A DNA stretch of 5,277 nt from Eubacteriales bacterium (GTDB lineage: Bacteria > Bacillota > Clostridia > Peptostreptococcales > Anaerovoracaceae). The notes under the pieces were generated by a model. That model did not search any database. It was given only the letters and a program-made list of their open reading frames with translations, and was not told where the DNA came from. The stretch is from the NCBI GenBank assembly GCA_028702415.1, contig JAQVOT010000095.1:1-5277 (forward strand). The letters run 5' to 3'. Positions 1 to 5,277 of this stretch are shown in pieces. A program made the position numbers and the translations under genes. The first letter of the stretch is position 1, and each line of letters opens with the position of its first letter.

Positions 1-1428
1 CCCCAGAGTTCTTTCTTCTGCCTGGTCCTTTTCAAACTGAACCCTGGTTTCAGCAGCCAACTGCTTTTTGGAATCTATATCCTCTGCAATCTGTTGTCTT
101 TCTCTCTTGGCGAGGTTAAGCTCATCAAGGGTTTCCTTATTGATGTATTCCCCTGATTCTTTTTCAGAGCTGAGTTCCTGCTGTCTCCTGACCATAGTCT
201 CTTGAAGCATTTGCATGCTGGAGATTTCCGACCTGCCCGCACTGATTTCAGAAGATAAACGAAAAATCCCGTTTTTGCATGCCTCAGCCTCTTCAGAAAT
301 GGCGTCCATAGAATCGGTGAGTTCATTATATTCTGCGAGCTTTTCCTGCAGCGCTTTTCGAGCCTCTTCCGCCTGGGTATCCATCTGTTTCTTCTGCTGC
401 AGAAAGCTCTCAGCGTTAGCCTGTTCCCTTTCCTTTTTCTCTTCAAGGACTTGTATTTCCTCAGCGAGTCTTGTAACATTTCCCTGAATTGCCGCGAGTC
501 TTTCCCTGTCCACTTCCCCCTTGTTTACAACCACATTCAGTTCGTCAATGGCTGTAATTAGTTCTTCTCTGGCCTCCACGGAAATGATTTCCAGCGCTTC
601 ATGCTTGCTGTTTGCCTGGGCGATATCCTTGTCCAGCTCTTCCTTCTCTGCCTTCAGCTTATCCAGATTGTGTACCAGGTTCCTGAGATCCTCTTCGGCA
701 TAGGACTGCTTGTTTTCGAGGCTCTCAATATTCTTGAGAATGATATTTATTTCAAGCTTCCTGTGCTGCTCCCTGAGTTCAAGGAATTCCTTAGCTTTGA
801 CGCTGTCTTCCCTCAGTCCATCGATACGTCTCTCGATTTCACCGATGATGTCCTGCACTCTGTCCATGTTCTGAGTTGTGGAACTCAGCTTTCTCTCCGC
901 CTCGGCCTTCTTTGTTCTGTAGGCAACAATACCTGCAGCCTCTTCAAATATCTCTCTTCTCGATTCTGTCTTGTTGCTTATTATATCCGAAATTTTTCCC
1001 TGTCCAATCAGAGAATATCCGTCTACACCGATACCGGTATCCATTATCAATTCACGGATATCCCGAAGACGACACTGATTGCCGTTTATGTGATATTCGC
1101 TTTCTCCGGATCTGTACATTCTTCTGCTGATGGCAACTTCCTTGTAATCTATGGGAAGGCTCTCATCACTGTTGTCGATTACCAGAGTGACCTCTGCCAT
1201 GCCTCTTGATTTTCTGGTGGCGGTTCCGTTAAAAATTATTTCCTCCATCTTGCCACCACGAAGCATCTTAGGGCTCTGCTCTCCCAGTACCCATCTGATA
1301 GCGTCGGATATGTTACTCTTTCCACTGCCGTTAGGTCCTACGATACTTGTAAGCCCTTCGTTAAATTCAATTGTAATCGGTTCAGCAAATGACTTGAACC
1401 CTTGCATTTCTATTTTCTTAAAAAGCAT
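1..1428 (-). CDS. smc: Chromosome segregation/condensation ATPase Smc, N-terminal part (partial, cut by window edge)
   Basis: Smc is the ATPase core of the bacterial condensin complex (with ScpA and ScpB); it organises and helps separate replicated chromosomes in the nucleoid. The frame is open for 476 codons from ATG 1426-1428 to base 1, without a stop. Visible parts: the opening MLFKKIEMQGFKSFAE, typical of Smc; Walker A GPNGSGKS at residues 31-38; the LRGGK segment with the conserved arginine finger R57; the Q-loop region GQGKISDI with Q143; and the family block REIFEEAAGI at about 158-167. From about residue 168 onward the sequence is Glu/Lys/Gln-rich heptad-like coiled coil, the outgoing arm. 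Smc proteins are usually near 1,190 residues, so the hinge, return arm and C-terminal head (signature motif, Walker B) lie beyond the left edge. The start is supported by family alignment and a strong AGGAGG four bases upstream. The gene overlaps the end of rnc by 11 bases. Identification is secure; no frame break is seen. Confidence 0.97.
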   Translation of the reverse strand, partial: MLFKKIEMQGFKSFAEPITIEFNEGLTSIVGPNGSGKSNISDAIRWVLGEQSPKMLRGGKMEEIIFNGTATRKSRGMAEVTLVIDNSDESLPIDYKEVAISRRMYRSGESEYHINGNQCRLRDIRELIMDTGIGVDGYSLIGQGKISDIISNKTESRREIFEEAAGIVAYRTKKAEAERKLSSTTQNMDRVQDIIGEIERRIDGLREDSVKAKEFLELREQHRKLEINIILKNIESLENKQSYAEEDLRNLVHNLDKLKAEKEELDKDIAQANSKHEALEIISVEAREELITAIDELNVVVNKGEVDRERLAAIQGNVTRLAEEIQVLEEKKEREQANAESFLQQKKQMDTQAEEARKALQEKLAEYNELTDSMDAISEEAEACKNGIFRLSSEISAGRSEISSMQMLQETMVRRQQELSSEKESGEYINKETLDELNLAKRERQQIAEDIDSKKQLAAETRVQFEKDQAEERTLG

Positions 1429-2110
1429 TTCCCCTCCTCTTGAGGACTGCCTCAGCAGCTGCCTGCTGAGCCTGTTTCTTGCTCTTTCCCTTTCCCTCTG
1501 ATACAGGCTCTCCTTCTATCTCAAGCCTGACTGTAAATATTTTATCATGGTCGGGACCTTCAGCACCCACATCCACATATTTCATTGTTTCCAGAGTCCC
1601 TCCATCCGCCTGGAGTAGTTCCTGAAGTCTGGTCTTATAATCCTTCACTATGGCTCTGCCTGATCTGGCCTCTTCAATAAGTTCCGAGAAAAGTTTCAGT
1701 ACCACAGCTCGTACTGCCTCGTATCCCCCGTCCAGAAATACTGCACCCATTACGGCTTCCATGGAATCTGCCAGAATTGAATTCTTCTCTCTACCGCCAC
1801 TTTTATCCTCTCCATGGCCAAGCAAAATCAGCCTGCCCACTTTGACATCTCTGGCTACTTTCACAAGGGAATCCTCACATACAAGTGAGGCTCTGGTTCT
1901 GGACAGAAAACCCTCTCCCTTTTCGGGAAAAGCTCTGAACAGTTCTTCTCCGATTACCGCATCAAAGAATGCATCTCCCAGAAACTCAAGCCTTTCGTTG
2001 AATTCCATTTCATGTCCCTTTTCTTTTGAGTAGGAACTGTGAGTCAAAGCGGTTTCCAGCAGTTTCTCATTGTTGAATCTATATCCTATTTTTTTCTGAA
2101 ATTCCTCCAT
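1418..2110 (-). CDS. rnc: Ribonuclease III
   Basis: RNase III is a cytoplasmic, Mg2+-dependent endonuclease that acts as a homodimer on double-stranded RNA; it processes rRNA precursors and some mRNAs. The product has 230 residues, the normal family length. The N-terminal catalytic domain (about 1-150) carries the signature NERLEFLGDA at 38-47, with the expected acidic residues E39, E42 and D46, plus D115 and E118 in ADSMEAVMGAVFLDGG. A double-stranded RNA-binding domain follows from about residue 156 (KDYKTRLQELLQ) to the end, with the conserved basic/Ala-rich end GKSKKQAQQAAAEAVL. The start ATG lies five bases after the plsX stop and fits the family opening (EEFQKKIGYRF). Its stop is inside the smc start region (11-base overlap). 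The plsX-rnc-smc order is typical of Bacillota, but the acyl carrier protein gene often found before rnc is absent. All catalytic residues are present, so it should be active. Confidence 0.97.
   Translation of the reverse strand: MEEFQKKIGYRFNNEKLLETALTHSSYSKEKGHEMEFNERLEFLGDAFFDAVIGEELFRAFPEKGEGFLSRTRASLVCEDSLVKVARDVKVGRLILLGHGEDKSGGREKNSILADSMEAVMGAVFLDGGYEAVRAVVLKLFSELIEEARSGRAIVKDYKTRLQELLQADGGTLETMKYVDVGAEGPDHDKIFTVRLEIEGEPVSEGKGKSKKQAQQAAAEAVLKRRGNAF
1431..1440 (-). promoter_or_regulatory. Ribosome binding site of smc, inside the end of rnc
   Basis: On the minus strand the bases read AGAGGAGGGG and are followed by AA and the smc ATG. The core AGGAGG (1433-1438) lies four bases from the start codon. 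It is encoded within the last codons of rnc (Lys-Arg-Arg-Gly), so translation of smc is probably coupled to that of rnc. It decides the smc start in favour of the first Met rather than Met8, which has no such site at a usable distance. Confidence 0.8.
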
Positions 2111-2115
2111 GAAAA

Positions 2116-3138
2116 TCAGTCTTCCTCTTCCTCGATGTATTCGTCAATCTGCAACATTTCCTGCCTTATGATATCTACAACATTTTCTCTGGCATATGGA
2201 AGACCTCTCAATATTGCACTCTTCACTGCCTTTGCATTGGAAGAGCCATGCATCTTGATAACAGGCCCGTTTACTCCCAGAACAGGCGCTCCGCCGTATT
2301 CCTCATAGTCGAACTCCTCCTTGAGTTTTGTGAGCCCCGATTTTGCAAAAGCTCCTCCGATCATGTTCTTGAGACCGGATCTAAATGTCTCTTTTATCAG
2401 TTTGAATATGCTCATTGCAAGACCTTCTGTTAACTTCAGGATAACATTTCCCGTGAATCCGTCGCATACAATTACATCGCATACTCCCTTTGGCAGATCT
2501 CTCCCTTCAACATTCCCCACGAAATTCATGTGGGAATTTAAGATCATCTGATAGGCATCTTTTGTTACACTGGTTCCCTTGCTCTCTTCAGTTCCCAGAT
2601 TAACAAGTCCCACTCTTGGATTATCTCTTCCCCATACCTTCTCAACATAGGTGCTTCCCATAAGCGCGTATTCAAGAAGATTTATTGCCTTGGACTCTGA
2701 ACTTGCACCTGCATCCACCAGCAGGTTAGGTTCATCGCCGTTCATGTTCGGAAAAATGCTGGCAAGGGCAGGTCTGTCTATTCCTCTGATTCTTCCCAGA
2801 ATAAGTCTGGCTCCTACCATAATTGCCCCGGTATTCCCTGCTGAAACCAGCATGTCTCCCTCCCCGTCCTTGAGCATGTTAAATGCAACCACAAGTGAGG
2901 AATCTGTCTTTGTTCTGATAGCCTTAACGGGGCTATCCTCCATGGTTATAAGCTCTGAAGCTGCCTTGACGCTGATCTGCTCTCCCTGGTATCCGTTATT
3001 CTCCAGTTCTTCCAGAATTGCACCGAGTTCCCCTACGATGATAATCTCGTCACTGATTTCGGCTACGGCCTGAACCGCTCCCTTTACTATTTCTGCAGGA
3101 GCATTGTCGCCGCCCATGCCGTCAAGAATAATCTTCAT
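2116..3138 (-). CDS. plsX: Phosphate acyltransferase PlsX (acyl-ACP:phosphate acyltransferase)
   Basis: PlsX converts acyl-ACP and phosphate to acyl-phosphate, the donor used by PlsY to acylate glycerol-3-phosphate; this is the first step of phospholipid synthesis in most Gram-positive bacteria. It is a soluble enzyme that associates peripherally with the membrane. The 340 residues match the usual family length. Recognisable blocks in order: DGMGGDNAP at 6-14, SAGNTGA at 99-105, the MGSTYVEKV block at 160-168, GLVNLGTEESKG at 177-188, CDGFTGNVILKL at 225-236, and YGGAPVLGVNGPVIKMHGSS at 281-300. The segment VDAGASSESK at 141-150 departs slightly from the common DVGAN version. The protein ends in an acidic EEEED tail. 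The ATG lies two bases after the rpe stop, with AGGGAGA (3144-3150) five bases upstream. In Bacillus subtilis the neighbours are fapR and fabD; here plsX directly follows rpe and precedes rnc. Confidence 0.97.
   Translation of the reverse strand: MKIILDGMGGDNAPAEIVKGAVQAVAEISDEIIIVGELGAILEELENNGYQGEQISVKAASELITMEDSPVKAIRTKTDSSLVVAFNMLKDGEGDMLVSAGNTGAIMVGARLILGRIRGIDRPALASIFPNMNGDEPNLLVDAGASSESKAINLLEYALMGSTYVEKVWGRDNPRVGLVNLGTEESKGTSVTKDAYQMILNSHMNFVGNVEGRDLPKGVCDVIVCDGFTGNVILKLTEGLAMSIFKLIKETFRSGLKNMIGGAFAKSGLTKLKEEFDYEEYGGAPVLGVNGPVIKMHGSSNAKAVKSAILRGLPYARENVVDIIRQEMLQIDEYIEEEED
2123..2128 (-). promoter_or_regulatory. Probable ribosome binding site of rnc, inside the end of plsX
   Basis: The minus strand reads AGAGGA here, within the GAGGAAGAGGAAGAC run that encodes the acidic Glu-Glu-Glu-Glu-Asp tail of PlsX. 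It lies 12 bases before the rnc ATG, rather long for a Shine-Dalgarno spacing. Rnc translation may therefore depend partly on ribosomes finishing plsX, whose stop is only five bases upstream. A second GGAGGA occurs just after the ATG (codons 2-3) and cannot serve this start. Confidence 0.5.
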
Positions 3139-3140
3139 CT

Positions 3141-3797
3141 TTATCTCCCTATAATTTCCTTGAATTTCATTGTTGTACCGGTAATGTCTTCTGTTTTGAA
3201 TATCGCCGACCCCGCCACCAGAATATCAACTCCTGCATCCATGATTTCCTTAACATTGTCCAATGTGGCTCCACCGTCAAGTTCAATCTCGAAATTGAAC
3301 CCGCCGGTTTTTCTGATTTCGGCAAGCTTCCTGACTTTTTCCAGCACGGACGGGATAAATTTCTGTCCTCCGAATCCCGGATTAACCGACATGAGAAGGA
3401 CCATGTCAACATCTTCCAGAATGTAGTCGAGGGTGTAAAGGGGTGTTGCAGGATTGATTGAAACTCCTGCCTTGACACCCAGAGATCGGATATGCTGGAT
3501 GCTCCTGTTTAGATGAGTAGCCGCTTCTTCATGAATGGTGATGTATTCGGTCTGAGGCGTCATAAAATCCTCAATATAGCTGTCGGGATTTTCTATCATC
3601 AGATGTACATCAAAAGGCAGTCCCGTCCTGCCTGTGAGGCATTTCATTACCGGTGCCCCGAATGAAATGTTCGGAACGAAATGTCCGTCCATTACATCCA
3701 CGTGAATAAGATCTGCGCCGCCTTTTTCAATTGCCGCCACATCCTCAGCCAGCTTCCCGAAATCTGCTGATAAAATTGATGGTGCCAGTTTTCTCAT
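3141..3797 (-). CDS. rpe: Ribulose-phosphate 3-epimerase
   Basis: Rpe interconverts D-ribulose 5-phosphate and D-xylulose 5-phosphate in the non-oxidative pentose phosphate pathway in the cytoplasm. It is a metal-dependent TIM-barrel enzyme. The 218-residue length is normal. Seen in order: the LAPSILSADF opening at 4-13; HVDVMDGHFVPN at 32-43, with metal ligands H32 and D34 (D34 also catalytic); FDVHLM at 62-67 with H65; MSVNPGFGGQKF at 136-147; ELDGG at 172-176 with the second catalytic Asp D174; and the phosphate-binding GSAIF at 196-200. All active-site residues are present. The ATG overlaps the rsgA stop in an ATGA arrangement (four bases shared), and GGAGGA lies nine bases upstream within rsgA. 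The rsgA-rpe pair is widely conserved in Bacillota. The thiamine pyrophosphokinase gene thiN, which often follows rpe, is not here. Confidence 0.97.
   Translation of the reverse strand: MRKLAPSILSADFGKLAEDVAAIEKGGADLIHVDVMDGHFVPNISFGAPVMKCLTGRTGLPFDVHLMIENPDSYIEDFMTPQTEYITIHEEAATHLNRSIQHIRSLGVKAGVSINPATPLYTLDYILEDVDMVLLMSVNPGFGGQKFIPSVLEKVRKLAEIRKTGGFNFEIELDGGATLDNVKEIMDAGVDILVAGSAIFKTEDITGTTMKFKEIIGR
3144..3150 (-). promoter_or_regulatory. Ribosome binding site of plsX, inside the end of rpe
   Basis: The minus strand reads AGGGAGA five bases before the plsX ATG. It overlaps the last two sense codons of rpe (Gly-Arg), so the two genes are likely translated in a coupled way. It supports the ATG at 3136-3138 as the plsX start. 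Confidence 0.65.
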
Positions 3798-4684
3798 TTT
3801 CTTAGTTCCTCCATCTGGGCTCTATAGGACTCATATCTGCTTTCGCTTATTTCTCCCCGTGAAAGCGCCGCCTTCACAGCACATTCGGGTTCCTCCAGGT
3901 GCCTGCAGTTGTCGTATTTGCAGCTGCCTGCGAATCTGCCGATTTCCGGATACAGAAACTGCAGTTCCTCCTGATCCGCATCCAGTATTTCAAATGATGT
4001 GAATCCCGGAGTATCAAAGATCATTGTTCCTATATCATCCACTGCGAACAGTTCGGTGTGTCTTGTGGTATGTCTGCCTCTCTGAGATTTCTCACTTATG
4101 CTGCCGGTTTCCATCATTGCCTGTGGAATCAGACTATTTAGTATTGTTGACTTACCCACACCTGATGCTCCTGCCAATGCCGCATGTTTGCCTCGGATAA
4201 GCTCCTTGAGGGTATTCATCTCTTCAACATTGTCAGGCTGCATACAAACCACCGGATAAAGTTTTCCGTAGATTTCCTTAAGCATTTTCAGGGTACCCGC
4301 TGCCTTTCGGGCTACGCCTTTCCCCTCCGGATCTGCCAGATCACACTTGTTAATGCAAAGGACTATGTCCGTGTCTGCCTTCTCAGCCATAACAAGAAAT
4401 CTGTCCAGAGTCTGAAGAACCGGTGCGGGTCTCGCCACTGCAGTTACTATAATAAAGCAATCCACATTGGCGACAAAAGGGCGTATGAAATCGTTTTTTC
4501 TTGGCAGGATTTCCGTTATCAGGCTGTCATCATTGCCCTGGATTACTTCAATATCCGCCTGATCCCCCACTGCCGGTTTGATTCCACGCTCTTTAAAGAT
4601 GCCTCTCGCCTTGCATCTATATACAGTTTCACCGGATTTCACAAAATAAAATCCGGCGATTCCTTTAATGATTGTACCTCTCAA
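3794..4684 (-). CDS. rsgA: Small ribosomal subunit biogenesis GTPase RsgA (CpgA/YjeQ family), TTG start
   Basis: RsgA is a circularly permuted GTPase that binds the 30S subunit and helps its late maturation. The 296 residues match the family. Domains in order: an OB-fold (about 1-65); the GTPase domain with permuted motifs, G4 NKCD at 112-115, then G1 GASGVGKST at 172-180, G2 GRHTTRH at 203-209, and G3 DTPGF at 224-228; and a C-terminal zinc knuckle with C255, C260, H262 and C268 (C-X4-C-X-H-X5-C). The G5-like region (PVVCMQPDNVEEM, 144-156) is divergent. The start is TTG at 4682-4684: AGGA lies seven bases upstream, the reading RGTIIKGIAGFYF fits the family opening, and no ATG or GTG lies in frame between the upstream kinase stop and this codon. 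It sits 27 bases after the kinase gene and overlaps rpe by four bases. In B. subtilis PrkC phosphorylates CpgA, which fits this neighbourhood. Confidence 0.96.
   Translation of the reverse strand: MRGTIIKGIAGFYFVKSGETVYRCKARGIFKERGIKPAVGDQADIEVIQGNDDSLITEILPRKNDFIRPFVANVDCFIIVTAVARPAPVLQTLDRFLVMAEKADTDIVLCINKCDLADPEGKGVARKAAGTLKMLKEIYGKLYPVVCMQPDNVEEMNTLKELIRGKHAALAGASGVGKSTILNSLIPQAMMETGSISEKSQRGRHTTRHTELFAVDDIGTMIFDTPGFTSFEILDADQEELQFLYPEIGRFAGSCKYDNCRHLEEPECAVKAALSRGEISESRYESYRAQMEELRK
3807..3812 (-). promoter_or_regulatory. Ribosome binding site of rpe, inside the end of rsgA
   Basis: The minus strand reads GGAGGA nine bases before the rpe ATG. It is encoded by the Met-Glu-Glu codons near the end of rsgA. 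Together with the ATGA stop/start overlap at 3794-3797 it points to translational coupling between rsgA and rpe. Confidence 0.75.
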
Positions 4685-4691
4685 ATGGTAA

Positions 4692-4695
4692 TCCT
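4692..4695 (-). promoter_or_regulatory. Ribosome binding site of rsgA (supports TTG start)
   Basis: The minus strand reads AGGA, seven bases before the TTG at 4682-4684, within the 27-base gap after the kinase stop codon. The gap (4685-4711) has no visible hairpin or promoter-like pair of boxes. A further AAAGGA lies slightly upstream, at a longer distance. Confidence 0.6.
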
Positions 4696-4711
4696 GTTTC
4701 CTTTCGGCAAC

Positions 4712-5277
4712 TTACTCTTCAGGCGCTGCTGTCGTAGTAGCTTTTGTAGTAGGAGCCTCTGTAGGCTTAGTTCCCTTGCTGACTCTGAGCTTAACATATG
4801 TTCCCTTCTCCAACGCTGCACCGGCATCATACTGCTGCCACATCACTTCACCCTCCGCGTATGTTGAACTGAATTCATAGCTGATGGTTCCGCAGTTCAG
4901 TTTCGCTACGGCAAGCGCTGACTGGGCTTCGGCAAGTGACTTGCCTATCATGTAAGGTACTTGACCCTTGGCCATTGACCCATCGCTGACAACAACATCT
5001 ATGGCTGTTCCCTTCTCCACTTCTTCCCCTGCCTTAGGATTCTGGGACAAAACCGTACCTTCAGGTTTTTCGCTGGCTTCCGTAGTAATCTCCCCCAGCT
5101 TGAATCCTGCCGCCTCAAGGTAGTCGTACAGGTCATCCTTCATCTTTCCCGTAAGGTCAGGTACGCTTCCGTCTCCCAGGCCCTTGCTCACATTAACAGT
5201 TATGGTGCTTCCGGTTTGATTATCTGACCGGCTTCCGGATCCTGTGAAACGATCAGTCCCTTATCAACTGTATCACT
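4712..5277 (-). CDS. prkC: PASTA-repeat C-terminus of a PrkC/Stk-type serine/threonine kinase (partial, apparent frameshift)
   Basis: This is the extracellular sensor end of a membrane Ser/Thr kinase; PASTA domains bind peptidoglycan fragments/lipid II. The N-terminal kinase domain and membrane helix would lie beyond the right edge and are not seen, so the kinase call rests on the PASTA repeats and the position directly before rsgA-rpe. Reading from 5277: the end of one PASTA repeat (DKGLIVSQDPEAGQIIKP), a second complete repeat (from VPDLTGK to DVVVSDG), a third (from VPYMIGK to LRVSKG), then a 19-residue Thr/Ala/Pro-rich tail ending at TAA 4712-4714. The first part is in one frame, which stops at 5200-5202; the rest is in the frame one base back. 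Joining them at about 5211-5213 gives the expected repeat KPGSTITVNVSKG, so one base appears missing. A separate 159-residue gene from GTG 5189-5191 would begin in mid-repeat without signal or membrane segment and is unlikely. The third repeat has WQQYDAG where SQxPxxG is usual. Confidence 0.85.
5200..5214 (-). other. Apparent -1 base frameshift inside a PASTA repeat
   Basis: On the minus strand AAA CCG GAA GCA CCA TAA reads Lys-Pro-Glu-Ala-Pro-stop. One additional base after CC (for instance CCG GGA AGC ACC) restores Lys-Pro-Gly-Ser-Thr and continues through two further repeats. Coding similarity on both sides places the lesion at about 5211-5213. The downstream frame contains stops upstream of 5260, so neither frame alone spans the region. 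No X XXY YYZ slippery heptamer is present in the zero frame here. Confidence 0.8.

Noticed and set aside
75..479. Minus-strand frame of 134 codons within smc
   Set aside because: It is an alternative frame inside the Smc coiled-coil coding sequence; its Arg/Lys/Ser-rich product is a frame-shifted reading and not a family member.
601..1209. Plus-strand open frame of 202 codons opposite smc
   Set aside because: The minus strand here encodes the Smc head and coiled coil without interruption. The hydrophobic-looking plus product is what antisense of Glu/Lys-rich codons gives.
4685..4711. Possible promoter or terminator in the kinase-rsgA gap
   Set aside because: The 27 bases contain no inverted repeat with a T run and no -35/-10 pair; they are explained by a ribosome binding site.
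4184..4867. Plus-strand open frame of 227 codons opposite rsgA and the kinase tail
   Set aside because: It lies antisense to well-identified motifs of RsgA, crosses two genes, shows no recognisable family and has no convincing start context; it is a shadow of the minus-strand genes.
4712..5191. Independent 159-residue PASTA protein starting at GTG 5189-5191
   Set aside because: The start falls in the middle of a PASTA repeat, has no signal peptide or membrane helix, and the sequence before it in the other frame completes the repeat.
5206..5222. Programmed -1 ribosomal frameshift site
   Set aside because: The zero-frame codons ATC AAA CCG GAA do not form an X XXY YYZ slippery heptamer, and no obvious strong downstream stem was seen by eye; a missing base is simpler.

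Overview
This is a compact, one-directional block of bacterial housekeeping genes. All genes lie on the minus strand, so transcription runs from high to low coordinates. In transcription order they are: the C-terminal PASTA-repeat end of a PrkC/Stk-type serine/threonine kinase (cut by the right window edge), rsgA, rpe, plsX, rnc, and the N-terminal 476 codons of smc (cut by the left edge). The neighbourhoods prkC-rsgA-rpe and plsX-rnc-smc are characteristic of Bacillota (Firmicutes). Base composition is moderate by eye. The protein sequences look most like Clostridia, but that finer placement is inference.

Region by region: 4712-5277 encodes extracellular PASTA repeats and a Thr/Ala/Pro-rich tail, with an apparent single-base frameshift near 5211-5213. 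3794-4684 is the ribosome-assembly GTPase RsgA, starting at TTG. 3141-3797 is ribulose-phosphate 3-epimerase. 2116-3138 is PlsX of phospholipid synthesis. 1418-2110 is RNase III. 1-1428 is the head and first coiled-coil arm of the Smc chromosome-condensation ATPase.

The spacings between genes are 27, -4, 2, 5 and -11 bases. There is no room for a dedicated promoter or terminator, and most ribosome binding sites lie inside the end of the preceding gene. This suggests one co-transcribed, translationally coupled operon joining cell-wall/growth signalling (kinase), ribosome maturation (RsgA), pentose phosphate metabolism (Rpe), membrane lipid initiation (PlsX), RNA processing (RNase III) and chromosome segregation (Smc). 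No stretch longer than 30 bases is non-coding.

I do not see a novel system, mobile element, CRISPR array or RNA gene. The observations most worth a second look are the frameshift in the PASTA gene and the unusually contracted gene order: thiN, recG and the fatty-acid genes often found between rpe and plsX, and acpP often found between plsX and rnc, are absent here.
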